Shown: positions 1-8,717 of the stretch, piece by piece
Position numbering within the stretch: the stretch's first letter is position 1
How the letters are laid out: each line of letters begins with the position of its first letter
Assembly: GCA_003343845.1 (NCBI GenBank)
Contig: QAKK01000023.1
Span: 1 to 64,000, forward strand
DNA length: 64,000 bases
Source: Oscillospiraceae bacterium
GTDB lineage: Bacteria; Bacillota; Clostridia; Oscillospirales; CAG-272
Reading direction: 5' to 3'
Translations under genes and position numbers: made by a program
The notes under the pieces: model-generated
The model's database searches: none
What the model saw: only the letters and a program-made list of their open reading frames with translations
What the model was told of the DNA's origin: nothing

Positions 1-1
1 T

Positions 2-556
2 GTTCTGCATTTTTCATTCCGCACGGACAAGCAGGGCATCCGCTTTGACCAGCGCTACGGGATGCAGAAGATCAACGTGCCGGCGGGGCTGGACGCAGGG
101 ACGGCAATCTGTGAGATGTACGCCCTGCTCGAGCGCGGCGGCACTGAAGCGGAGCTTTTGGCGATCGAAAAATTCTATCGGCTGTTCAGCGCGCTGCTCC
201 CTGCCCTCAGCGCGGCGGAAGCGCCGCAGTGCAGTCCCTGCGTGATCAAGGCGCTTGCCTACATTGAGCGCCGCTGCTGTGAGGACTTTCCCGTGTCGGA
301 GCTGGCAAAGGCATGCTATGTGAGCGAATCGCGACTCTATCATCTGTTCCGCGCCGAGATGCACAAGTCCCCCATCGAGTACAAGAACGAGATGAAGGTG
401 CTGCGCTCCATCGAATATCTGAAAAACGGGTACACATCCGTGGAGGAGATCAGCGCGCTGCTCGGATTCCGCTCGGCGGCATATTTCCGCCGTCTGTTCA
501 AGAAGATCACGGGGATGACCCCGTCCGAATATCGCCGCCGCCATGCGGCGCAGTAA
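2..556 (+). CDS. AraC-family transcriptional regulator, C-terminal part (5' truncated by window edge)
   Basis: The reading frame is open from the first bases, so the gene begins outside the window. The last ~100 residues form an AraC-type double helix-turn-helix: a first HTH around 'FPVSELAKACYVSESRLYHL' and a second around 'SVEEISALLGFRSAAYFRRL', ending in the typical 'FKKITGMTPSEYRRR'. The visible N-terminal part probably belongs to a cupin-like effector domain. AraC proteins with this architecture usually control carbohydrate or surface functions, but no target gene is visible here. The gene ends in a strong bidirectional hairpin shared with the convergent neighbour. Confidence 0.9.
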   Translation, partial: VLHFSFRTDKQGIRFDQRYGMQKINVPAGLDAGTAICEMYALLERGGTEAELLAIEKFYRLFSALLPALSAAEAPQCSPCVIKALAYIERRCCEDFPVSELAKACYVSESRLYHLFRAEMHKSPIEYKNEMKVLRSIEYLKNGYTSVEEISALLGFRSAAYFRRLFKKITGMTPSEYRRRHAAQ

Positions 557-592
557 AAAAAGACCGCCCGCGGGCGGTCTTCTTTTTTATCT
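555..592. terminator. Bidirectional intrinsic terminator
   Basis: A 20-base perfect palindrome (561-580, arms agaccgcccg/cgggcggtct) has an A-tract before it and a T-tract after it. It can end both the AraC gene and the convergent dockerin gene. Confidence 0.9.
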
Positions 593-1474
593 TTATCGGA
601 CTGCACGCAGCAGCAGGATCACATCGGCGAGGGACAGCTTGCCGTCGCCGTCCATGTCCATGACAGCGTCGAATTTGCCATCCAGCAACGCCTGTGTGGT
701 CAGCAGCGCGTCGCGAATGGTGCAGTTGCCGTCGCCGTCGGCATCGCCGACGGCGGGTTCCAATGCGGCAAACGGGTTGCCGTACGTCGAGGCATACGCC
801 TCGGCAGTCGAGCCCTTATAGCCGTGAACCGTGGTGCTCTGCGGGAATGGGAGCGCCCCGGCGGCATGTGTAAACATGCAGTCCGGGTTGAGAATCGTGA
901 CATCCGTCAGTTTATTGCTATACGCAAACGCATACCCGCCGATATAGCGGAGCGAGCGCGGCAGGACAGCCGTTTCCACCGAATTCCATATAAATATTGC
1001 ATCTGCCATGCCGCAGATACCTTCGCTGAGGCAAAGATCCTTCGGTACTGTTCCGTTATAGTCCATCAGCCAGCCGTCCACGCAGATTTCGCCTTTCGTC
1101 ACGGAGTTTCGCAGCGGGCTTTCGGACGGCAGGCTGCCGGCTCCGATCCTCGTCAGGGTTGTCGGCAGAGACAGGCTCTCCAGGCTGCTGCAATTTAGCA
1201 GCGCAGAATTGCCGAGCGTGGTCACGCCTTCTTCCAGCACGGCGGTGCGCACATCTGCCGCATAGCTGCTCCAAGGCGCAGGGGTATCTCTATAGAAATC
1301 GGTCATCGCGCCCGTACCGGAGATCGTCAGCACGCCGGTCTCGGTATCAAACGTATAGGTGAGGTCTGTGCCGCAGGAACCGGTCTCGGTGGCGGCAGCG
1401 GCGGCAAGCGTCAGGGCGGCGAGTGCCGCGATCATGCAAAGGATCGGCAGGAAGTACTTCAGCGTTTTCTTCAT
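593..1474 (-). CDS. Secreted protein with BspA-like leucine-rich repeats and C-terminal dockerin
   Basis: The ATG at 1472-1474 has AAGGA upstream and begins a signal peptide (MKKTLKYFLPIL then an Ala-rich stretch). The open frame continues upstream but lacks a ribosome site there. The middle resembles BspA/LRR_5 repeats (for example 'LTYTFDTETGVLTISGTG', 'LPTTLTRIGAGSLPSES'). The last ~55 residues form a type I dockerin with two calcium loops, 'DADGDGNCTIRD' and 'DMDGDGKLSLAD'. Dockerins bind cohesins on scaffoldins; no cohesin gene is visible here. Likely role: cell-surface or secreted adhesion or complex assembly. The substrate is unknown. Confidence 0.8.
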   Translation of the reverse strand: MKKTLKYFLPILCMIAALAALTLAAAAATETGSCGTDLTYTFDTETGVLTISGTGAMTDFYRDTPAPWSSYAADVRTAVLEEGVTTLGNSALLNCSSLESLSLPTTLTRIGAGSLPSESPLRNSVTKGEICVDGWLMDYNGTVPKDLCLSEGICGMADAIFIWNSVETAVLPRSLRYIGGYAFAYSNKLTDVTILNPDCMFTHAAGALPFPQSTTVHGYKGSTAEAYASTYGNPFAALEPAVGDADGDGNCTIRDALLTTQALLDGKFDAVMDMDGDGKLSLADVILLLRAVR

Positions 1475-1526
1475 AGTTGTTCCTTTCGAATCATTTTGTT
1501 CGGATTTGTCTATATGCGACAGTTTA

Positions 1527-1555
1527 ATTTTATCATGCGATCGTTTTTTTGTCAA
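1527..1555 (-). promoter_or_regulatory. Sigma-A-type promoter of the dockerin protein gene
   Basis: Minus strand: -35 TTGACA (1550-1555), 17-bp spacer, -10 TAAAAT (1527-1532), about 50 bases upstream of the ATG. Confidence 0.75.
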
Positions 1556-1569
1556 TGCACACAACTGCC

Positions 1570-1589
1570 AAAAATCGCCCGGCGATTTT
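1570..1589 (-). terminator. Terminator after the CapA-like gene
   Basis: The hairpin aaaatcgcc/ggcgatttt is followed on the minus strand by a short T-tract. It lies just downstream of the stop codon at 1607. Confidence 0.6.
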
Positions 1590-1606
1590 GACGCCAGGCG
1601 ACTTGG

Positions 1607-2815
1607 TTATTCGGTTTCGGTTTTCAGCAAATCGGGCAGAAATTCTGCATCAATGGTCTTTTTCACATAGCCGACAAGGCGGTCGAGCGTGGTGCGATTG
1701 CCGTAATAGGCGATGCCGTGCGCCTTCGCCTGCGCGTCGGTGTAGTTTTCGAGCAGGAAAATGTGATTGTTGTAGAAGCTGCGGTTATAGTCGAAAACCG
1801 TGGGGATGAACCGCACATTTTTGACCTCGGCGCGCCCATCCTCGCCGAGTTTCTCCACATCAAAGGCGACCATGCCGCCGAGGATGTTGTAGTCCTGCGC
1901 CATCTCGGACATGAAGTTGCCGAGCGAATACACGCAGAGCGTGCGATCCTCGCCCTCTCCGATCCATTCGATCGGTTGGAGGCAGTGCGGATGATGTCCG
2001 ATGATGACGTCGCCGCCGTTTGCATGGATGAGTTCGGCAATCTCGCGCTGGCTGTCGCTCGGCTTGAAGGTATTCTCATACCCCCAGTGCATCGAGACAA
2101 TCGTGAGGTCGGCAAGTTCTTCCGCCTCTTTCACCTTGCGGGCAACCGTATCGTTGTCGATATAAGGGATATAGGTGGCTGAACCCTTCGGCAGCTTCAG
2201 TCCGTTGGTGCCGTAGGTGAAGGAGAGCAGCGCCACGCGGATACCGTTTTGTTCGATGACCGTGATCTTTTCAAAGTCCTCCTTGCTGCGGTACGAGCCG
2301 ATATGTGTGACCGGTTGGCTGTCCCAGTAGTCCAGCGTAGCGAGCAGCCCACTCTCCCCGCGGTCGAGCATGTGGTTATTGGCAAGCCCGACGAGGTTGA
2401 ATCCGGTGTCCACCACTGCGTCGCCCAGCTCCTGCGGAGAGTTGAACCGCGGGTAATAGCTGAGGTCATAGCCGTCACCGCACATCAGGGTCTCCTGGTT
2501 GATGAACCGCAGATCATAATCCGCGATCACGGGCTTGATGTCGGTGTACGAGGGGCGGAAATCGTAGACAAGGTCCGTGCCCTCGGCATTCTTCTTCGCG
2601 TCGCGCACATTGCCGTAATACGCCATGTTGTCGCCCGCGCCGATGAAGGAAAAATGGTACAGCGTCGGCTCGACCACAGGCGGCAGCTCCTCGGTAATGA
2701 TGGTCGCCGCGCTCGTCTCCGACGTTTCGGGCGGCGTGGTCTCGGGCGGCGGCGTTTCGCCGCAGCCGACAAGGCAAAGCAGCATGCACAGACAAAGCAA
2801 AAGCAGTTTTTTCAT
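1607..2815 (-). CDS. CapA-family (PGA_cap) lipoprotein, putative metallophosphatase-fold protein
   Basis: Starts at the ATG at 2813-2815 with GAGG six bases upstream; an in-frame TTG six bases earlier is less likely. The N-terminus is a lipoprotein signal ('LLLCLCMLLCLVGCG'), then a Pro/Thr/Glu-rich linker of ~30 residues. The rest matches the CapA/PgsA fold: 'GAGDNMAY', 'GLANNHMLDRGESG', 'VSMHWGYENTF', 'GHHPHCLQPIEW', 'YSLGNFMS'. In Bacillus, CapA acts in poly-gamma-glutamate capsule export, but most single homologs away from capBCA genes, as here, have unknown substrates. It sits 12 bases downstream of the TIGR03936 gene and is probably cotranscribed with it. Confidence 0.85.
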   Translation of the reverse strand: MKKLLLLCLCMLLCLVGCGETPPPETTPPETSETSAATIITEELPPVVEPTLYHFSFIGAGDNMAYYGNVRDAKKNAEGTDLVYDFRPSYTDIKPVIADYDLRFINQETLMCGDGYDLSYYPRFNSPQELGDAVVDTGFNLVGLANNHMLDRGESGLLATLDYWDSQPVTHIGSYRSKEDFEKITVIEQNGIRVALLSFTYGTNGLKLPKGSATYIPYIDNDTVARKVKEAEELADLTIVSMHWGYENTFKPSDSQREIAELIHANGGDVIIGHHPHCLQPIEWIGEGEDRTLCVYSLGNFMSEMAQDYNILGGMVAFDVEKLGEDGRAEVKNVRFIPTVFDYNRSFYNNHIFLLENYTDAQAKAHGIAYYGNRTTLDRLVGYVKKTIDAEFLPDLLKTETE

Positions 2816-2827
2816 CGTCAACCTCGC

Positions 2828-3532
2828 TTATCGGAACAGGGTGTCCCCGCTGTAAACCGCGGTGCGCAGGATGGAATATTCTTCTTCGATCGGGTTTCCG
2901 CACATCACAAGTCCCGCGCCGCGCAGAATCTTCACAAGATACTCCGGATTGAGAAAATTGGCGCTGTCCGCCGCAAGGCGGGCGCGGATCACAACCTCGC
3001 CGTCTTCAAATGCGGCGCGCACCGACCGAATCTGCGGCGAAATGTCCACGTCGCGCTCTCCCTTTTTCGTGCGTTTGAGCACGACGAGCGGCGACGACGC
3101 GAGCGCCTCCGCACAGCGCGCGGCAAGCGCCGCATCCGCGCCCGCGGTGCGAAAACGGAGGGTATAATCCGCGTGCGTAATGGCGGAAAACGGACGGGTC
3201 GGCAGATACAGGTCCTTGACCGTCAGACCCGGAATGTGCGTATCGCGGAGCAGCGCAAACAGCGCCGCGGGATTCAGCGTTTCGGCATCGCCGACGATGT
3301 TGACGTCCACCAGCTCGTATTCGCTCTCGGCGCCGACCGAGAGCGGCGTGGCAAACGCAAGGCGCGGATGGGGCGAATAGCCCTCGGAATACCAGAGCGG
3401 CACGCCCGCGCGCACGAGCATGCGGGTAAACGCGCGGTGCAGATCCAGATGCGAAATGTATTGCAGGTCGCCGGTCTTGGTAAACAGAATGCGCACGACG
3501 ACATGCGGGATTTTTTCTCTTACGGGCAGCAT
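2828..3532 (-). CDS. TIGR03936 / DUF2344 radical-SAM-associated protein
   Basis: A 234-residue protein with the DUF2344 opening: 'FTKTGDLQYISHLDLHRAFT', then 'RAGVPLWYSEGYSPHPRLAF' and 'PLSVGAESEYELVD'. It overlaps the end of the TIGR03960 radical-SAM gene by 13 bases, so the two are translationally coupled. The two families co-occur throughout Clostridia and are fused in some genomes. By that association DUF2344 probably helps the radical-SAM partner modify RNA or protein. The actual reaction is not established. Confidence 0.9.
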   Translation of the reverse strand: MLPVREKIPHVVVRILFTKTGDLQYISHLDLHRAFTRMLVRAGVPLWYSEGYSPHPRLAFATPLSVGAESEYELVDVNIVGDAETLNPAALFALLRDTHIPGLTVKDLYLPTRPFSAITHADYTLRFRTAGADAALAARCAEALASSPLVVLKRTKKGERDVDISPQIRSVRAAFEDGEVVIRARLAADSANFLNPEYLVKILRGAGLVMCGNPIEEEYSILRTAVYSGDTLFR

Positions 3533-5355
3533 CTGCGCTCACCTCCCAGCGAATTTGCGCCGCAGCCGCTGCACTTCTCGCGGCAGTTGGGCGTGGGCGT
3601 TCCGGCATAGGCGCGCTCGCGCTCGCGGCGCAGGAAGTCCTTCGTCACGCCGCAGTCGATCACATCCCACGGCAGCACCTCGTCCAGCCCGAAGCCGCGC
3701 GTTGCATAGAAATCCGGGTCAACGCCCACGTCGCGGAAGACCTCCTGCCAGCGCTCGAGCGAGAAGCACTCAGTCCAGGCATCGAATTTGAAGCCGCGTT
3801 CGTTGGCAAGCAGCAACGCCTTCGCCAGGCGGCGGTCGCCGCGGGCAAAGATTGCCTCGAGATAAGAAACGCTGGCGTCATGGTAGTTGTAGACGATCTT
3901 GCGGTCTGTGATCTTGCTTTTGAGCAGCTCCTGCTTGCGCATCAGCGCATCAAAGGTGTCCTGCTTTTCCCACTGGAACGGCGTGAACGGCTTCGGTACA
4001 AAGCAGGCGACGCTGATGGTCACCGAGGGGCGCTTTCTCTTGTCGGTATTCGGATTCTGATAGTATTCTTCGATCACGCGCTTGGCAAGGAGCGCGATGC
4101 CCTCAATATCTTCATCGGTCTCGGTGGGCAGTCCGTTCATAAAATAGAGCTTGACCGCCGTCTTGCCCACGTCGTAGGCAACATTGACCGCGCGGAGCAG
4201 ATCCGCCTCGCAGACGTTCTTATTGATCGCGTCACGCAGGCGCTGCGTGCCTGCCTCGGGCGCAAAGGTGAGGCTGCCGGTCTTGACGGTGGACACCTTG
4301 TCCATCAGTTCGCGCGTGAAGCTGTCAAGACGGAGCGACGGCAGCGACAAACTGATGTGATGCTCGGTTGCCCATGCGGCGAAGCGGTCAGTCAGTGTGT
4401 CGATCTGCGAATAGTCGCTGATCGAGAGCGAGGACAGCGTCATCTCGTCGTAGCCGAAGTTCCGGTACATGCACTGCGCATCGTCAAACAGCTTGTCCAC
4501 GGTCTTTTCCCGCACGGGGCGGCAGACCATGCCCGCCTGGCAGAAGCGGCAGCCGCGGATGCAGCCGCGATACACCTCGAGCACCATCTTGTCCTGCACG
4601 GTCTCGATGAACGGCAGGTAGGTCGAGGTGGGATAAAAGACTTTATCGAGGTCGCGGATGATGCGCTTGCGCACCTTCTTCGGGATGTCGTCGTACTTTG
4701 GCGTGATGCCCGAAATGGTGCCGTCCGGGTTGTAATCCACCGCGTACAGCGACGGCACATAGAAGCCATCGAGCTTCGCCGCCGCGTGCAGGAACGCCGC
4801 CCTTGTGTATGTGCCGTCCTGCTTCATCGAGATGTACAGCCGCGCAAGCTCGGGCAGGGCTTCCTCCCCCTCGCCGATGGAAAAAATGTCAAAGAAATCC
4901 GCGATCGGCTCGGGATTGTAGGCGCAGTGACCGCCGCCGATGATGATCGGCGCGTCCTCGCCGCGTGCGGAGGCAAGCAGCGGGATGCCGGCAAGCGACA
5001 GCATATTCAGCACCGTGGTATAGCACATCTCGTATTGCAGGGTGAACGCGACAATGTCAAAGTCGCCGACAGGGTCGCCGCTTTCGAGCGCGCAGAGCGG
5101 AAGAGCATACTTCTGCATCTGCTCCTGCATATCCAGCCAGGGGGCAAACACGCGCTCACACCAGACGTCCGGCTCACGGTTCAGCACACCGTACAGAATG
5201 CGCAGCCCGAGGTTGGACATGCCGATCTCGTAGGTGTCCGGAAAGCAGAACGCCACGCGGCAGTTGATCCCCGCCTTGTCCTTGACGATCTGCCCGTATT
5301 CCCCGCCGCAGTAGCGTCCGGGCTTGGACACGCTTTTCAGAATGGTTGAATTCAT
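3520..5355 (-). CDS. TIGR03960-family B12-binding-domain radical SAM protein
   Basis: Starts at the ATG at 5353-5355 with GGAGGAAG nine bases upstream; the frame stays open further upstream but overlaps the preceding gene. An N-terminal B12-binding-like region includes 'VAFCFPDTYEIGMSNLGLR' and 'IIIGGGHCAYNPEP'. The radical-SAM CxxxCxxC motif (C-IRG-C-RF-C) sits near residue 265, followed by the TIM-barrel part ('TFAPEAGTQRLRDAINKNV'). The C-terminus carries a Cys-rich tail (NCREKCSGCG...CC). It resembles tRNA-methylthiotransferase-like enzymes, but its substrate is unknown. It forms an operon with the DUF2344 protein and CapA-like gene downstream. Confidence 0.92.
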   Translation of the reverse strand: MNSTILKSVSKPGRYCGGEYGQIVKDKAGINCRVAFCFPDTYEIGMSNLGLRILYGVLNREPDVWCERVFAPWLDMQEQMQKYALPLCALESGDPVGDFDIVAFTLQYEMCYTTVLNMLSLAGIPLLASARGEDAPIIIGGGHCAYNPEPIADFFDIFSIGEGEEALPELARLYISMKQDGTYTRAAFLHAAAKLDGFYVPSLYAVDYNPDGTISGITPKYDDIPKKVRKRIIRDLDKVFYPTSTYLPFIETVQDKMVLEVYRGCIRGCRFCQAGMVCRPVREKTVDKLFDDAQCMYRNFGYDEMTLSSLSISDYSQIDTLTDRFAAWATEHHISLSLPSLRLDSFTRELMDKVSTVKTGSLTFAPEAGTQRLRDAINKNVCEADLLRAVNVAYDVGKTAVKLYFMNGLPTETDEDIEGIALLAKRVIEEYYQNPNTDKRKRPSVTISVACFVPKPFTPFQWEKQDTFDALMRKQELLKSKITDRKIVYNYHDASVSYLEAIFARGDRRLAKALLLANERGFKFDAWTECFSLERWQEVFRDVGVDPDFYATRGFGLDEVLPWDVIDCGVTKDFLRRERERAYAGTPTPNCREKCSGCGANSLGGERRCCP

Positions 5356-5385
5356 GCGTTGAAACTTCCTCCGAAAACGCAAAGT

Positions 5386-5413
5386 CTCCCGCGGGTTTGT
5401 CTGCCCGCGAGAG
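5386..5413 (-). other. Imperfect stem-loop between the ATPase-like and radical-SAM genes
   Basis: The arms ctcccgcggg (5386-5395) and cccgcgagag (5404-5413) pair with one mismatch. There is no T-tract, so it may be a processing or attenuation structure rather than a terminator. Confidence 0.4.
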
Positions 5414-5423
5414 ATGCGTTCGA

Positions 5424-7799
5424 TTATAGGTTGAATTTGGATACCAGCAGACACGGGATCAGCCAGAACAGCTGGTAGATCGCAGCGTACATCGAGTTTG
5501 CCGCATTGCCCATGCCGAGCCAGCCTGCCACGGCGCACAGCACCGCGCAAATGACGACGGAGGCAATCTTCGCCGCCTTCAGCGTGGTGAAGACGCGGCA
5601 GAGTTTGTCGCACATCGTGACCGCGCCGACCAGATCCGAGGCGCTGCCGCGCGTGACCACGCCGCTGTCGGCGCGTTCGCCGTGCAGCGTGTTTTCAAAG
5701 CCATGCCGTCTCATCACCTTGACCGGCAGGCGCGACAGATCCATCGAACGGGCGAGCAGCTCGTCGCTGATGTTGGAATCGCCGGTCAGGATCACCGATG
5801 CGATACCGTGGCGTGCCAGTTTGCGCACCATCGTCTCAAAGCCGCCGTCCACCGTATAACGGATGAAGAACTTCGCGCGGAGCGCGCCGTCCTGCGCGAG
5901 ATACATCGTGGAGAAGCGCTTGCCGCCGAGCTCGTCGCTCTTGTCCGAAACGGTAAGCCCGTTTGCCTCCATATAAGAGGCGCTGCCGATGAACAGCGTC
6001 TTGCCGTCCACACGGGCGCAGACGCCGTCCTCGCAGATGCCCTCGATCTTCGTGTTGTAGGGGCGGGGGCAATCCGTCGTCATCAAACTAAACACATGGC
6101 GGAGAGGTCCGCCGAGCTTGCCGAACACCGCGCCCATCTGCTCGATGATAGTCTCGATGTCGCCCTTGCCGTAGATGCGCAGGTTCTCGAGCGAAACGCC
6201 GTAGGACGGGAATGCGTCCGCGTCGTCAAAGCAGATGACCGACGCGCCGGCGTATTCTTCGGGCGCAGTCTCGCCGATGAGAGCGCTCTCACTTTTGTAG
6301 AGTTTCTTCGCCGCGCTGTAAAGCGGATAACTGCCGCCGAGGAAGATCAGGGCGGGCAGACCGATCGCCAGCACCGCATCAAAGGTGGAAACGGCGGAAA
6401 GTCCGCCGCCGCCGCGGACGGCATCGAAGATCGCAGCGATCAGCGCCACGGTCAGCGTGATCGGCACAAGGTAACGGTTGATTGCAAAATCGTCGGTGCG
6501 CGCCTGCCCGGTGCGGGCGAAGTAATTCTCGACAAAGCCGCACTTCTCCGCGCAGAGCGCAAACGCATCGGGGTCGTCGCCGCCGACCCGCGCGGTCTCT
6601 TCTTCGCTCATATGCGCGGCAACATACTTACCCGTACCGGGTGCGGACGCAATCTCAAACGCCATCGACTCGCGGCGCAGATCGGAATAGTCAAACCAGC
6701 GGATCACCAGTGCACACAGCACCGCCGAGAAGTTGTATACCTCGGTTCCGGCGCCGCCCACGCAGCTGACAATGTCACAGATGATGCTGAGCAGCATAAA
6801 GATCGCCAGCACGCCGCCGCCGGTCAGTCTGCCGCGGAAAATGCCGAGCGTGCCGTTGACGATCTCGCGATAGCAGAATGCGCCCGCAATCAGAAGCAGC
6901 TGCAAAGTCGCCATCGACCAGACAACCGGGTAATAGCCGCGGTCAAGCACTTCGGGCACAGCCACGCCGAGTGCAGGCAGGCACTCGATAAACAAGAGGG
7001 CAAGCGCCGCCACGGCGGTAAAGATCAGCTTTGCGCGTGAAGTGCGCAGTTTTTTCTTATAGCCTGCGGCGATATCGTCGCGCTGCCGCTGGTATGTAAA
7101 CTCATCGTGCGGCGCGTCGATGGAGGACGGAATGCCCGTGCTCTCATGTGCAACTTCAAATGCCGCATCCGCCGTGTCCGCCCACCCCTCGGCGGGCTTC
7201 TCCATGCCGAGCGCCTGCTTGATGAGCGTATAGTCCGTGCGGTCAAAGTCAACCGACGCCTTCTGTGTCTCGGTCTGCTTGCGCGCGGCAAAATCGTCTT
7301 TTTTCTCCACGCGGGCAATGCGATAGCGCAGCGTGCGCTTTGCCGTCGGGGAGGCATCCCCTGTATCGGCGGGCGTATTGGCGAGCGCATCGGTCACCGA
7401 TGCAGCCGCAGACTGCGTTTTCTCTTTTTTCACATCGCCGGGGTTCAGTCCCCATGCCGCGAAAATATCATTTTCATCCACCTCGGGCAGCGACTGCGCC
7501 GCAGGTGCTGTTTCTGGCTCCTCCTCCGAGGTCTCCGCCGCCGCGTCTGTGTCGATCATCTCTTCGATCTCTTCGGCAACCGCTGCGCCTTCTGTTTCCG
7601 GTGTGACAGCGGATGTTGCCGCTTTCCCGTCGGTCTCCGGCGCTTCTGGCGTGAGTGCCTCGCCGGGCTCTGCTGCGGACGCGGGGGTCTCGGGTGCGGG
7701 TTCTGCCGTCTCGGAAGCCTCGCTCTCCTCCATCAGATTACTCTTCAGCTTGGCAAGCAGCTCGTCCACAGATAGTTCCTGATTGTTCTTTTCATCCAT
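5424..7799 (-). CDS. Degenerate P-type ATPase-like membrane protein with acidic N-terminal extension
   Basis: A 791-residue protein with SD GGAG before the ATG at 7799. Residues ~1-150 are acidic, Glu/Ala/Pro/Thr-rich and probably disordered. From ~255 there are about four membrane segments, two more near 455-510, and two at the C-terminus. The layout follows a P1-type ATPase: a membrane pair, then 'KSESALIGE...VICFDDADAF', where P-type ATPases have 'VFDKTGTLT'. The putative acceptor Asp525 is kept, but K, T, G and T are replaced. An N-domain-like 'GVCARVDGKTLFIGSASYM' and 'GIASVILTGDSN' (TGD intact, Asp674) follow. The hinge GDGxND, the A-domain TGE and a CPx metal motif are not visible. I infer a pseudo-ATPase with no ion pumping, possibly a scaffold or sensor. 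The radical-SAM gene follows downstream. Confidence 0.7.
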   Translation of the reverse strand: MDEKNNQELSVDELLAKLKSNLMEESEASETAEPAPETPASAAEPGEALTPEAPETDGKAATSAVTPETEGAAVAEEIEEMIDTDAAAETSEEEPETAPAAQSLPEVDENDIFAAWGLNPGDVKKEKTQSAAASVTDALANTPADTGDASPTAKRTLRYRIARVEKKDDFAARKQTETQKASVDFDRTDYTLIKQALGMEKPAEGWADTADAAFEVAHESTGIPSSIDAPHDEFTYQRQRDDIAAGYKKKLRTSRAKLIFTAVAALALLFIECLPALGVAVPEVLDRGYYPVVWSMATLQLLLIAGAFCYREIVNGTLGIFRGRLTGGGVLAIFMLLSIICDIVSCVGGAGTEVYNFSAVLCALVIRWFDYSDLRRESMAFEIASAPGTGKYVAAHMSEEETARVGGDDPDAFALCAEKCGFVENYFARTGQARTDDFAINRYLVPITLTVALIAAIFDAVRGGGGLSAVSTFDAVLAIGLPALIFLGGSYPLYSAAKKLYKSESALIGETAPEEYAGASVICFDDADAFPSYGVSLENLRIYGKGDIETIIEQMGAVFGKLGGPLRHVFSLMTTDCPRPYNTKIEGICEDGVCARVDGKTLFIGSASYMEANGLTVSDKSDELGGKRFSTMYLAQDGALRAKFFIRYTVDGGFETMVRKLARHGIASVILTGDSNISDELLARSMDLSRLPVKVMRRHGFENTLHGERADSGVVTRGSASDLVGAVTMCDKLCRVFTTLKAAKIASVVICAVLCAVAGWLGMGNAANSMYAAIYQLFWLIPCLLVSKFNL

Positions 7800-7826
7800 A
7801 AATCCAAACTCCTTCTTGCGCCGTAT

Positions 7827-8627
7827 TTACCGATGCCTTTGCCCGGATGCCTTTGCCAGCACGACCGCCGCCGCGCAGGATACATTGAGGGAATTGACAT
7901 GCCCGTAGTTCGGGATCGTGACGCGGAAATCGCACTTTTCCAGTACAAGGCGGGAAGTGCCGTAGCCCTCACTGCCGAGCACGATGCCGATCGCGCCGTC
8001 CCCGAAGTTCACCTTATCGTAGTCCTCGCCGCCGACTTCGGCAGCGTAAATCCAGAGTCCCTTTTTCTTGAGTTCGTCGATCGTATCGCTGATGTTGGTC
8101 ACCTTGGCGACCGCCATATGTTCAAGTGCGCCTGCCGATGCCTTCTCTACCGTAGCCGTCACGCCGCTGGCGCGCCGCTTGGGGATAACGACGCCGTGCA
8201 CGCCGAACACATCCGCGCTGCGGATGATCGCACCGAGGTTGTGCGGGTCCTCCACGCCGTCGAGGATCAGCACAAAGGGCTTCTCCCCGCGCGCTTCGGC
8301 AATGGCGAGAATCTCGTCCACCGTGGCATACGCCTTCTGCGCCGCCATTGCCACAATGCCCTGGTGATTGCCGCCGCCCGCCATCGCGTCCAGCTTCGGC
8401 TTTTCCGCCTCGACGACCGGAATCTTCCGTTCCAGCGCCTCGGCAACCAGCATCGTGATCGAGCCCTCGCGCTCCCCGCGCTGCACAAAAATCTTGTCCA
8501 CATCCCTGCCGCTCCGGAGAAGCTCCCGCACGGCGTTGCGCCCGATGACCGTCCCCTCGGCGACCTCGGGGGTCACGTCGCGGCGGATAGGCTTCCGTTT
8601 GAAATCCTTATGTTCTTTATATGCCAT
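7827..8627 (-). CDS. rlmB: 23S rRNA (guanosine-2'-O)-methyltransferase RlmB / TrmH-family SPOUT enzyme
   Basis: The ATG at 8625-8627 is preferred over a TTG 12 bases upstream. A basic N-terminus precedes a substrate-binding domain ('GTVIGRNAVRELLRSGRDVD'). The SPOUT knot motifs follow: 'ILDGVEDPHNLGAIIRSADV', 'IVLGSEGYGTSRLV', 'VTIPNYGHVNSLNVSCAAAV'. These match RlmB, which methylates G2251 in the 23S peptidyl-transferase loop. It is also annotated TrmH group 3 in Firmicutes. Its promoter lies in the end of the MITE-like element just upstream. Confidence 0.9.
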   Translation of the reverse strand: MAYKEHKDFKRKPIRRDVTPEVAEGTVIGRNAVRELLRSGRDVDKIFVQRGEREGSITMLVAEALERKIPVVEAEKPKLDAMAGGGNHQGIVAMAAQKAYATVDEILAIAEARGEKPFVLILDGVEDPHNLGAIIRSADVFGVHGVVIPKRRASGVTATVEKASAGALEHMAVAKVTNISDTIDELKKKGLWIYAAEVGGEDYDKVNFGDGAIGIVLGSEGYGTSRLVLEKCDFRVTIPNYGHVNSLNVSCAAAVVLAKASGQRHR

Positions 8628-8688
8628 TGTTATTCTCAACTTTTCAGGTTTTTGCCGCAGAGCGGCAGTATAGAGTTATACACAATAG

Positions 8689-8717
8689 AGTATACCATAA
8701 GCGACGCGAACGCGCAA
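8689..8717 (-). promoter_or_regulatory. Probable rlmB promoter within the MITE-like terminal repeat
   Basis: Minus strand: -35 TTGCGC (8712-8717), 17-bp spacer, -10 TATACT (8689-8694). It overlaps the left terminal inverted repeat. Confidence 0.6.

Noticed and set aside
2249..3610. 453-codon plus-strand frame across the CapA and DUF2344 genes
   Set aside because: His/Arg-rich antisense composition with no ribosome site; it crosses two well-supported minus-strand genes.
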